The notes beneath the pieces were generated by a model. The model ran no database searches. It was not told the DNA's origin and saw only the letters and a program-made list of their open reading frames with translations. A stretch of 10,539 nt of DNA, taken from contig DVLP01000013.1 of the NCBI GenBank assembly GCA_018715445.1, positions 1 through 10,539 on the forward strand, written 5' to 3'. Source of the DNA: Candidatus Avipropionibacterium avicola (GTDB taxonomy: Bacteria > Actinomycetota > Actinomycetes > Propionibacteriales > Propionibacteriaceae). Below, piece by piece: positions 1 through 6,933 of the stretch. Within the stretch, counting starts at the first letter, position 1; each line of letters starts with the position of its first letter. The translations under genes were made by a program, and so were the position numbers.

Positions 1-3000
1 GCCGACTCGACCGAGTCGATCCTCGGGATGGCCGTGATCATGTGCAGGCTGTCCGGCGACAATCCTCGTCCCGGTCGCCCGGAGGGGACCAGGACGGCGG
101 CCTTGCGGTTGATCTCGGACTCGAACGAGTCACCGAGCTTCAACTCGAGGCGGCTCTGCAACAGGTCACGGATCGCCATCCGCAGCTCGGACCACTTGTT
201 GGCCGAGGCGACCAGGTGGATGCCGAAGCTCAGGCCGCGTCCGGCCAACTGGGTCAGCACCGCCTCCTGCTCGGTGAAGTCCTCCCGCAGGGTCCCCCAG
301 CCGTCGACGATCAGGAAGACGTCGGTCGGGAACCGGTCGGCGGGCAGGCTGCCGTCGCGTCGGCCGCGTCGGTAGGTCGCCATCGAGTCGACGCCGTGCT
401 CGGCGAAGGCCAACTCACGGCTCTGCATCAGCGAGGTCATCTCAGCGATGGTCCGGCGGACCCGGTCGGTGTCGAGGCGGCCGCAGACCGATCCGACATG
501 GGGCAGGTCCCGCAGCGAGGCCATCGATCCGCCACCGAAGTCCAGGACGTAGAAGCCGACCTCCTGCGGGGTGTGGGTCAGCGCCAACGACGACATCACG
601 GTCCGCAGGGCGGTGCTCTTGCCCGACTGCGGCCCACCGACCACGGCGAGGTGACCACCCGAGCCGGTGAAGTCGAGCCACATCGGGTCGCGCCGCTGCT
701 GGCGCGGCCGGTCCACCAGGGCCGGGGAGGCGTGCAGGGTGTGGTGCAGTCGCTGGTCCTTGGTGGTCAGGCCACGCTGCGGGTCGACCACCAGCTCGCT
801 GCGCAGCAGCTGGTTGACCGTCGGCGGGTCGTCCAGCGGCGGCAGCCACACCTGGTGGGCGGGATAGCCCTGACCCTTGAGCTTGCTCACGACCAGGTTG
901 AGCAGGGTCTCCGACTCGTCGTCCTCGATCTCGGCGTCGGACTCCTGGGGCTTCTCGTCCTCCACCTCGGCCTCCGGCTCGATCGGTGGCTCCACCACCG
1001 GGACGTGGGTCGCGGAGAACTCCAGCACCGGCGGGATCCACTTCTTCGGGCTCAACGCCGAGGCGGCGAGCATGCCGCCCGAACTGCTGCCGATCACCGG
1101 TCCGGCCCCCGAGCCGACCCATGGCCCGGAGACGTACGCGGCCTTGAACTGCACCATGTTGGTGGTGTCGTACTTGAGGTAGCCGTTGCCCGGACCGGGC
1201 GGCAGCTCGTACGCGTCAGGGACGCCGATGACGGTACGGGACTCGGCCGCCGAGAAGGTGCGCAGCGCGATCCGGTACGACAGGAAGGTGTCCAGCCCGC
1301 GCAGCTTGCCCTCCTCGAGGCGCTGGGAGGCCAGCAGCTGGTGCACCGCGACCGAACGCCCGATCCGTCCGATCTGGATGAACAGTTCGATGAACTCCGG
1401 ACGCGCCGCCAGCAGCTCGGAGAACTCGTCGACCACGATGAACAGGCTCGGCATCGGCGGGATGTCGGCGCCCTCCAGCCGGGCCTCCTCGTAGTCCTCA
1501 CGGTTCTTGAAGTTGCCCGCCGACCGCAGCACCTCCATCCGGCGCTCCATCTCACCGGCGATCGCGTCCTGCATCCGGTCGACCAGGGTCAGCTCGCCCT
1601 CGAGGTTGGTGATCACCGCCGAGACGTGGGGCAGCTGGTCCAGGCCGAGGAAGGTCGCACCACCCTTGAAGTCGACCAGCACGAAGTTCAACGACTCCGA
1701 GGAGTGGGTCATCGCCAACCCCAGCACCAGGGTCCGCAGGAACTCCGACTTGCCCGAACCGGTCGCACCGATGCAGATGCCGTGCGGGCCCATCCCGCCC
1801 AGGGCCGACTCCTTGATGTCGAGCTCCACCGGGCGTCCGTCGACACCGGTGCCGAAAGGGATCCGCAGCCGCTGGTGCATCGGGCGCAGCCGCCAGTTGG
1901 CCCGCAGGTCGAAGTTCAGCGGATCGCCCTGACCCAGCATCGCCGGGAAGTCCTTGGGTGCCTCGAATGCGGCGTCCTCGGAGTCCGAGTCCTCCTCGGC
2001 CCGGGCCGCCTTCGCCGGCATCGTGTACGGCGCGAGCTCACGGGCCAGCGTCTCGGCGGTGCCGATCGCCAGGGCATCGGGTCGCCCGAGTGGGGTCCGC
2101 GCCACCTGGCCCGACTGCTGGCGCCGGTGCAACATCAGCGCGTCCGTGTGCACCTCCAGCACCGCCGTGCCCGGTTCGACCCTGCGGGGCCGTTCCCGCA
2201 CGGTCGTGACGTCGATCAGGGTGACCCGGGTGTTGGGTGAGCTGAGCGCGTCGACCGAGATCGCGCCGACGCCGTCGGAGACCACCACGACATGTTTCGG
2301 GGCGTCCTCGGCGAGCCCGGCCGCCCCGTCGCTGATCTGGGCGAGCTCGGCACTGTTGGCGGCGAACAGCCGGGTCGCGCCGGCTCCGTCGCGCCGGTTG
2401 GGGTGCTGCGCATGGGGCAGCCACTTCGCCCAGTCCCACTGGTCACGGTTCTCGGCGGCGACGCAGAACATGATCCGGCAGTCGCTCGGGGTGTGCCAGG
2501 TCGCGATCTGGGCCACCATCGCCCGGGCCAGGGCCCGCTCGGCGTCCAGGTCACCAATCAGCTGCACCGTGCCGAACCGGGTCAGGTTGAGCGCCAGCGG
2601 GACGTTGGCCACCGTGCGATGGGTACGGATGAACCGACGCAACGCGCCGGTGGTCAGTGGTTCCAGGTCCTCGACCGGCTTCGACTCCGGCGGGGTGATC
2701 CGTTGGGCGAACTGCTGGGGACCCTCGGCGAGCCGGATCGACATGAAGTCGTCGGCGTCGGCGCGACGTTCCCACATCCGCTTGCGTCCGACCACCGACC
2801 ACAGCACCGACGGCTCGGGATGGCGCCAGGTCACCGCGCGACGCTGGGCATCGGCGGCCTTGCGGACCTTGCGTCGGGTCTGGGTGAGGTAGCGGAAGTA
2901 GTCGCGTCGGGCCGAATCCAGCTGGATCGAGGCGTCGTCGCTGCCCTGACCGGTCTGGCTGAGCATCATGCCGAGCATCGACACCGCGTACAGCCCGCCC

Positions 3001-3227
3001 ATCAGACCGCCCATGACGCCGCGGCCGGTGCCACCACCCATGCCGCCGCTCATCATCATGGCCATTGCGCCGGCGCCGGCCACCATGGGCAGGATCCGCA
3101 GCACCTTGCCGAACCCCTTCGACCCCGGCGGGGGCGGGATCTCGGGCGGCGACTCCAGCAACAGGTCGCCACGGGGCATCGGAGGTGCGTCGGCGCGTTT
3201 GCCGCGCGACCAGACGATCTGACCCAT
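1..3227 (-). CDS. eccC: EccC, FtsK/SpoIIIE-type ATPase of the type VII secretion system (3' end outside window)
   Basis: Motor ATPase of the ESX membrane complex; the EccC family binds Esx-type substrates and powers their export. 1075 codons are visible. Two predicted membrane helices near the N-terminus (about residues 42-60 and 70-90, very Met/Gly-rich) follow a Pro-rich leader. The first ATPase domain (D1) has Walker A GATGSGKS (487-494) and Walker B IVVDEFSELL with D600-E601. An acidic linker (about 740-775) leads to the second domain (D2), with Walker A GGPQSGKST (864-872) and Walker B FLIVDGWGTL (D975). The frame is open through the left edge; the family normally has a third ATPase domain, which must lie outside. 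D1 and D2 are on one chain, unlike the mycobacterial EccCa/EccCb split. The ATG at 3227 is chosen because it gives the family N-terminus MGQIVWSRG and has an AAGGG ribosome-binding site five bases upstream. Divergent from eccD. Confidence 0.96.
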   Translation of the reverse strand, partial: MGQIVWSRGKRADAPPMPRGDLLLESPPEIPPPPGSKGFGKVLRILPMVAGAGAMAMMMSGGMGGGTGRGVMGGLMGGLYAVSMLGMMLSQTGQGSDDASIQLDSARRDYFRYLTQTRRKVRKAADAQRRAVTWRHPEPSVLWSVVGRKRMWERRADADDFMSIRLAEGPQQFAQRITPPESKPVEDLEPLTTGALRRFIRTHRTVANVPLALNLTRFGTVQLIGDLDAERALARAMVAQIATWHTPSDCRIMFCVAAENRDQWDWAKWLPHAQHPNRRDGAGATRLFAANSAELAQISDGAAGLAEDAPKHVVVVSDGVGAISVDALSSPNTRVTLIDVTTVRERPRRVEPGTAVLEVHTDALMLHRRQQSGQVARTPLGRPDALAIGTAETLARELAPYTMPAKAARAEEDSDSEDAAFEAPKDFPAMLGQGDPLNFDLRANWRLRPMHQRLRIPFGTGVDGRPVELDIKESALGGMGPHGICIGATGSGKSEFLRTLVLGLAMTHSSESLNFVLVDFKGGATFLGLDQLPHVSAVITNLEGELTLVDRMQDAIAGEMERRMEVLRSAGNFKNREDYEEARLEGADIPPMPSLFIVVDEFSELLAARPEFIELFIQIGRIGRSVAVHQLLASQRLEEGKLRGLDTFLSYRIALRTFSAAESRTVIGVPDAYELPPGPGNGYLKYDTTNMVQFKAAYVSGPWVGSGAGPVIGSSSGGMLAASALSPKKWIPPVLEFSATHVPVVEPPIEPEAEVEDEKPQESDAEIEDDESETLLNLVVSKLKGQGYPAHQVWLPPLDDPPTVNQLLRSELVVDPQRGLTTKDQRLHHTLHASPALVDRPRQQRRDPMWLDFTGSGGHLAVVGGPQSGKSTALRTVMSSLALTHTPQEVGFYVLDFGGGSMASLRDLPHVGSVCGRLDTDRVRRTIAEMTSLMQSRELAFAEHGVDSMATYRRGRRDGSLPADRFPTDVFLIVDGWGTLREDFTEQEAVLTQLAGRGLSFGIHLVASANKWSELRMAIRDLLQSRLELKLGDSFESEINRKAAVLVPSGRPGRGLSPDSLHMITAIPRIDSVES

Positions 3228-3277
3228 GCCTGCCCTTCACCTGAGTTCCCGTACCGCCGACCGACGGACACCCCCGC

Positions 3278-3283
3278 ACTCTA
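3278..3283 (-). promoter_or_regulatory. Putative -10 box for eccC
   Basis: On the minus strand this reads TAGAGT, which fits the actinobacterial TANNNT -10 pattern, and would start a transcript with a leader of roughly 44 bases before eccC. No convincing -35 element is seen. The flanks (GCTCGA before, GCGG after) resemble the TAGAGT box upstream of eccE at 6847-6852, which lies at a similar distance from its gene. Confidence 0.35.
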
Positions 3284-3365
3284 TCGAGCCCGTACGCAGG
3301 CGGCCGTCGCGATCTTTCCGCAGGCCATCATGCCAAGCAGGAGGCCATTCGGGCCCCGGATTCGC

Positions 3366-3371
3366 TAGCCT
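3366..3371 (+). promoter_or_regulatory. Putative -10 box giving a leaderless eccD transcript
   Basis: TAGCCT matches TANNNT and is followed by exactly seven bases before the GTG at 3379. This is the usual geometry of leaderless actinobacterial mRNAs, which begin at or next to an RTG codon. No Shine-Dalgarno sequence lies at normal spacing before this GTG, which fits the leaderless reading. No clear -35 was found. Confidence 0.35.
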
Positions 3372-3378
3372 GCCCTGT

Positions 3379-4746
3379 GTGACTGCAGCAGGGGCCGACC
3401 TCACCCGCGTGACCGTGATCTCGCCGACCCGTCGTATCGACCTCGCCCTGCCCGGTGAGACCACCCTGGGCGAGATCATGCCCAACATCCTGCGTTTCTC
3501 CGGCTACGAAGGCGGCACGGCCAGCGACGTGGTCCACAGCTGGGTGCTCCAGCGGTTCGGGGAGGACCCGCTGGACCCGACCCGTCAGGTCACCGATCTG
3601 CAGATCCGCGACGGCGAGACCCTGCACCTGCGCCAGCTCGACGCGGCCATGCCCGACGCCGCCTTCGACGACGTGGTGGATGCGGTGGCCAGCACGACCG
3701 CGACCCAACCGGCCTGGCGGCCCCGCAACAGTGTCGTGCTGTCCCTGCTCGTCGCGGCGGCACTGCTGGTGGGCCTGCCGCTGGCGATGCTGGTCCGCCA
3801 CGGCGGGCTCGCCGAGTCGCTGGTGACGGCCGGGCTGGCCTTCGCCACCGGGCTGGCCGCGGTGCTGACCTCCCGGGCGTACGGACTGGCGGTCCCGGCG
3901 ACCGCCCTGGCCTGGGTGTGCGTGGTCCAGGCCGGTCTGGCCGGCTACTTCCTGCTCGACCAGGGACTGGCGATCACCGTGCTCACCGCGGCGGCGTGCG
4001 TGCTGCTGGCGGCCGCAGTGATGGGTCTCGGGGCGCGGGTGAACACCTTCGGCTTCCTGGCGGTCGGCATCATCGCCCTGGTGGTCGTCATCGCCGAGAT
4101 TGTCGCGGTGCTGCTGCCCGGCAAGGAGGTCGAGATCGCCGCGGTCGCGGTCGCACTGGTGTTGGCGTTCACCAGTTCGCTGGCGCCCTGGTCGTACCGG
4201 TTGGCCCGGATCGCGATGCCCAACCTGCCCAGCTCGGCCGAGGCCCTGATGGCCGACGACACCCCGGTGCAGTCCGACATCATCCGCCGGGCCCTGCTGG
4301 CCGATCGACTGCTGAGCGCCTTCCTGCTGGCCAGCGCCGGGATCATCGTGCTCGGCTGCGTGCAGGTCCTGCCGCGGGCCGACTGGTTCGCGGTCGCGCT
4401 GGTCGGGTGCGTCGGGCTGACCCTGGTGCTGCGCTCGCGGTCCTTCATCGCGCTGGCGCACCGACTGCCGCTGCTGGTCAGCGGTGTCCTCATCCTGACC
4501 GGGACCGGCGCTCTGGCCCTGGCGATGATGCCCAACGACGTACTGCGCCTGCTGGTCACCACCGGGGTGATCGTCCTGCTGGCCGTGATCCTGGTCGCCT
4601 ACGCCGCGGTCTACGCCGACAAGATCCCCTCGCCGGTCTGGGGCCGCTTCGGCGACGTCTTCGAATGGTTGGCCGTGATCGCGATCGTGCCGCTCACCCT
4701 GGCCGTGCTCAACCTCTACGCCTGGGCCCTCGGCCTGGCCGGCTGA
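3379..4746 (+). CDS. eccD: EccD, multi-helix integral membrane protein of the type VII secretion system
   Basis: Inner-membrane core component; in solved ESX complexes EccD dimers form the vestibule between EccB/EccC/EccE protomers. The 455-residue product starts with a soluble domain of about 110 residues having the ubiquitin-like (YukD-type) pattern of EccD proteins (VTVISPTRRIDLALPG, then DGETLHLRQL at about 78-87). Eleven hydrophobic segments follow, from about residue 118 to the C-terminus, the number expected for EccD. The GTG start is chosen because the conserved domain begins within ten codons of it. An upstream ATG at 3226 in the same frame would add 51 Arg/Pro-rich residues unlike the family and would overlap the eccC start codon. 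Divergent from eccC and convergent with the gene at 4786-5616. Identification rests on topology, N-terminal domain and locus context. Confidence 0.92.
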   Translation: MTAAGADLTRVTVISPTRRIDLALPGETTLGEIMPNILRFSGYEGGTASDVVHSWVLQRFGEDPLDPTRQVTDLQIRDGETLHLRQLDAAMPDAAFDDVVDAVASTTATQPAWRPRNSVVLSLLVAAALLVGLPLAMLVRHGGLAESLVTAGLAFATGLAAVLTSRAYGLAVPATALAWVCVVQAGLAGYFLLDQGLAITVLTAAACVLLAAAVMGLGARVNTFGFLAVGIIALVVVIAEIVAVLLPGKEVEIAAVAVALVLAFTSSLAPWSYRLARIAMPNLPSSAEALMADDTPVQSDIIRRALLADRLLSAFLLASAGIIVLGCVQVLPRADWFAVALVGCVGLTLVLRSRSFIALAHRLPLLVSGVLILTGTGALALAMMPNDVLRLLVTTGVIVLLAVILVAYAAVYADKIPSPVWGRFGDVFEWLAVIAIVPLTLAVLNLYAWALGLAG

Positions 4747-4755
4747 ACTGGTACG

Positions 4756-4784
4756 CCGCCCGCTCGGTCGGTGCGGAGTGGCGG
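4756..4784. terminator. Weak possible bidirectional hairpin between convergent genes
   Basis: In the 39-bp gap between the eccD stop and the stop of the minus-strand gene, CCGCC-CG-CTC can pair with GAG-T-GGCGG, giving five plus three pairs around a small internal loop. There is no T-run on either strand. Position between convergent stops is the main support. Confidence 0.22.
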
Positions 4785-4785
4785 A

Positions 4786-5616
4786 TCAGTCGGCGAACAG
4801 GTGCTGGTACTCCAGCTTCGTCGGCGGCACCGCGATCTTCACCGCGCGCCGCGGCATCGCCAGCACGACCTCGTTCGAGGTGAGGTCCTGGCACTTGCGC
4901 AGTTGGCGACTGGTCAGGGCATAGGCCCGACGCAGGTTCTCGGAGACCTTGTCGTTCATCGGTGCCACCAGCGCCATCTCGCAGCCCCGCAGGGTCAGCA
5001 GCGAGCTCGCGGCCCGCACGTCGGTGGTGATCAGCTGGGCCTGCCACGGTCCCAGCGGTGAGTGGACGCCGTCGTAGTAGTCGGCATCGTCGACGATCAC
5101 CGACGGACGGTACGGCCGCCCCGCGGTCGGGGGCTGGTCGTTCGGACCGAGCAGCTCCGCGGTGCCACCGCCATGGGTGACCGCCTCCACCAGGCCCGCC
5201 CAGCGGCGCGGCTCCTGGGCGAAGATCGACAGGTGGGCCCCCAGGGACACACAGCGGTAGGCCAACAGCCAGGTCACGTACTCGGGCACCGCCAGCGCCA
5301 ACCGGGTCGGGGTACGGCGAAACAGCCGGATCGCGATCGGACCGTGCGTGCCGGCACCGAGCAGCAGCCCGCTCGGACCCGTACTGACCAGGGGGTCGGC
5401 CGGTCCGCTCGCAGGCGGGCTGGACGGGGTCGCCGACGCAGCCTTGGCCGAGGACGGGGAGGGCGCCGGCGTGGTGGCCGCCGACGGGGAGCCGGCTGAC
5501 CCGGCGGACGGGGTCGGTCCCCACGCCATCGGTGCCGCCTCGGCCCGCTTGGCACGCTTGGCGCGCCGAGCCGGTTTCGGGTCCGGCGTGGGGGTCATCT
5601 GCCATCCGTCACTCAT
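4786..5616 (-). CDS. Unrecognised ESX-locus protein with a basic disordered N-terminus and a degenerate P-loop-like domain
   Basis: I do not recognise a named family for this 276-residue protein. Residues 14-26 are a Lys/Arg-rich patch (KPARRAKRAKRAE). Residues 31-82 are Ser/Ala/Pro-rich and probably disordered. A compact domain spans 83-276, with no signal peptide or membrane helix, so it is presumably cytosolic. That domain reads like an NTPase core with its loop eroded: strand RLALAV (105-110), no Walker A lysine, a helix, strand LSIFAQ, an acidic strand PSVIVDDADYY (171-181) in the Walker B position, then AQLITTDV (193-200). This fold assignment is inference. It begins inside the eccE stop (ATGA overlap) with GAGGAG eight bases upstream, so it is translationally coupled to eccE and likely works with the secretion complex. 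Alternatives: a regulatory or adaptor subunit, or a detached ATPase-like module. Confidence 0.85.
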   Translation of the reverse strand: MSDGWQMTPTPDPKPARRAKRAKRAEAAPMAWGPTPSAGSAGSPSAATTPAPSPSSAKAASATPSSPPASGPADPLVSTGPSGLLLGAGTHGPIAIRLFRRTPTRLALAVPEYVTWLLAYRCVSLGAHLSIFAQEPRRWAGLVEAVTHGGGTAELLGPNDQPPTAGRPYRPSVIVDDADYYDGVHSPLGPWQAQLITTDVRAASSLLTLRGCEMALVAPMNDKVSENLRRAYALTSRQLRKCQDLTSNEVVLAMPRRAVKIAVPPTKLEYQHLFAD

Positions 5617-6794
5617 GCGGCCGCTCCTCGGCCCAGCGGGATGGTGGCCAGCACGGTCGGGATCTGCGTGCCGCCGGCCGGGGCCAGCCGGACCGACCCG
5701 CCGAGACGTTGCTGGACGAAGGCCTCGGCCTGACCCGCCGACTGGGCATCCGGGGTCACCAAGCGCACGCCGCCACCGGCCGCGCGGCCCGGGGTGAAGG
5801 TGTAGGAGCTCACCGCGAACAGCACCGGGGCACCGGCGACGGCGTCGAGCAGCTGTCCGTAGCCGGCCGAGGGGCTCTGGCCCCAGCGGTTGATCAGGTG
5901 GCCGCTGTGGTGCAGCCCGTCACAGGTCCAGTGCTGCCACTGCTCGTCGGAGCGGGCCTCGCCGTGGTCAGGGCCCGAGCCCGCGGTCAGCGCCAACACC
6001 TCGTAGATGCCGAGCGGGTCCAGGGCCTGGGTGGAGATGCCCTGCCGCTTCAGCGCCGACTGGACCCGGTGCAGGCCGAACCGCAGCGTGGCGTAGATGC
6101 CCTCCTTGCCCATCCCGCGTCGCTCCACGGCCTGCAGGCAGAGTCGCGGATCGAGGCGGACGCACAGCCAGGTCCGTCGCACCGTCGGTGGCACGACCTT
6201 GGTGATCTGACGATAGGCCTGCACGGCCGGGGTCTCGCCGCCGAGCAGGACCACGGTCGGGGCCGGGACGGTGTAGGTGACGACCTGTACCCCGGCGAAG
6301 ACCACGTCGTCCTGGGTGGTGAGCCCGGCCATCGCGGTCAGGTCGAGCTGCTCACCCTTGTCGGCGATCAGGTTGTCGTCGGAGGTGATGGCCAGCACGG
6401 CGGTCCACGCCGAGCCGTCGGTGATCACCCCGACCTCCTCGCCACGACCGGTGAGGGTCTGGCTGACCGACAGCCCCGGGATCCACTCTGCCAGCGGCAC
6501 CAGGTCCGACGGCACCGCGACGTCGTCGACCGGGCGGGGCCGGCGTCGGGCGAAGCCAACCCGGAGCCGTACCCGCTCCCCCAGCGATCGGCCGGCGATC
6601 GGGATCACCAGTGCCAGCACCAAGAGCACCAGGACGGCAGCGATGACGATCATCACGATCCGACCGGAGAGCAGGGCGAGCACCAAGGCGGCGACAGCGA
6701 TCTCGATCGCCACGGCACGGCCGGTGAACGGCAGCAGGATCAGCGGGCGACGACGGCCTGGTGAGACGGCACGCTCGGCTGATCGGGATGCCAC
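5613..6794 (-). CDS. eccE: EccE, membrane-anchored peripheral subunit of the type VII secretion system
   Basis: Core ESX subunit located at the periphery of the complex, facing the cytosol. The 393-residue product has a basic start, two closely spaced membrane helices (about 27-43 and 46-67) and a long soluble domain of about 320 residues, the EccE topology. The soluble part has family-like stretches such as WIPGLSVSQTLTGRGEEVGV (about 104-123) and a central segment rich in aromatic and Arg residues (RRTWLCVRLDP). Identification leans on topology plus the surrounding eccB, eccC and eccD genes, because EccE sequences diverge strongly. The GTG start at 6794 has GAGGAG eight bases upstream. It overlaps the next gene by four bases and is divergent from eccB. 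Confidence 0.83.
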   Translation of the reverse strand: MASRSAERAVSPGRRRPLILLPFTGRAVAIEIAVAALVLALLSGRIVMIVIAAVLVLLVLALVIPIAGRSLGERVRLRVGFARRRPRPVDDVAVPSDLVPLAEWIPGLSVSQTLTGRGEEVGVITDGSAWTAVLAITSDDNLIADKGEQLDLTAMAGLTTQDDVVFAGVQVVTYTVPAPTVVLLGGETPAVQAYRQITKVVPPTVRRTWLCVRLDPRLCLQAVERRGMGKEGIYATLRFGLHRVQSALKRQGISTQALDPLGIYEVLALTAGSGPDHGEARSDEQWQHWTCDGLHHSGHLINRWGQSPSAGYGQLLDAVAGAPVLFAVSSYTFTPGRAAGGGVRLVTPDAQSAGQAEAFVQQRLGGSVRLAPAGGTQIPTVLATIPLGRGAAA

Positions 6795-6844
6795 GGACGT
6801 CGCTCCTCGTACGGATGGGCTGTTTCGGGACTCGGTTCAGGCCA

Positions 6845-6852
6845 TACTCTAG
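6845..6852. promoter_or_regulatory. Putative overlapping -10 boxes of the eccE/eccB divergent promoter
   Basis: The 139-bp divergent region contains TACTCT (6845-6850, plus strand, towards eccB) overlapping TAGAGT (6847-6852 read on the minus strand, towards eccE). Both fit TANNNT. The eccE box would give a leader of about 45 bases, the same as the TAGAGT box of eccC; the eccB leader would be near 77 bases. The two boxes share bases, so binding would be mutually exclusive. No good -35 on either strand. Confidence 0.33.
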
Positions 6853-6918
6853 AGCGCAATCGGTCAGCTGGCCCCCCGGATGTGCAAAGCTCGGGGCCGC
6901 GATCGTGACGACACTCGT

Positions 6919-6924
6919 GGAGGA
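6919..6924 (+). promoter_or_regulatory. Ribosome-binding site that fixes the TTG start of eccB
   Basis: GGAGGA lies nine bases before the TTG at 6934. It is the strongest Shine-Dalgarno match in this leader and is why the rare TTG is preferred over the in-frame ATG at 6880, which would place this sequence inside the coding region. Confidence 0.75.
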
Positions 6925-6933
6925 CACAAGCCA

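Noticed and set aside
42..2240. Long plus-strand open frame (732 codons) opposite eccC
   Set aside because: Its product is a low-complexity Arg/Gln/His/Gly-rich chain with no recognisable motif. It is the GC-bias shadow of eccC, whose Walker motifs are on the other strand.
2292..3368. Plus-strand open frame of 358 codons over the eccC N-terminus and promoter
   Set aside because: Runs through the eccC coding start and the eccD promoter region with biased composition; a shadow frame.
3226..3378. Upstream ATG extension of eccD by 51 codons
   Set aside because: The extension is Arg/Pro-rich, unlike EccD N-termini, and overlaps the eccC start codon; GTG 3379 with a leaderless promoter fits better.
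5532..6764. Plus-strand open frame of 410 codons opposite eccE
   Set aside because: His/Gln/Arg-rich shadow; the minus-strand frame has membrane helices, a ribosome-binding site and a coupled downstream gene.
6880..6933. Upstream ATG start of eccB
   Set aside because: It would bury the GGAGGA ribosome-binding site in coding sequence and add residues not seen in EccB.
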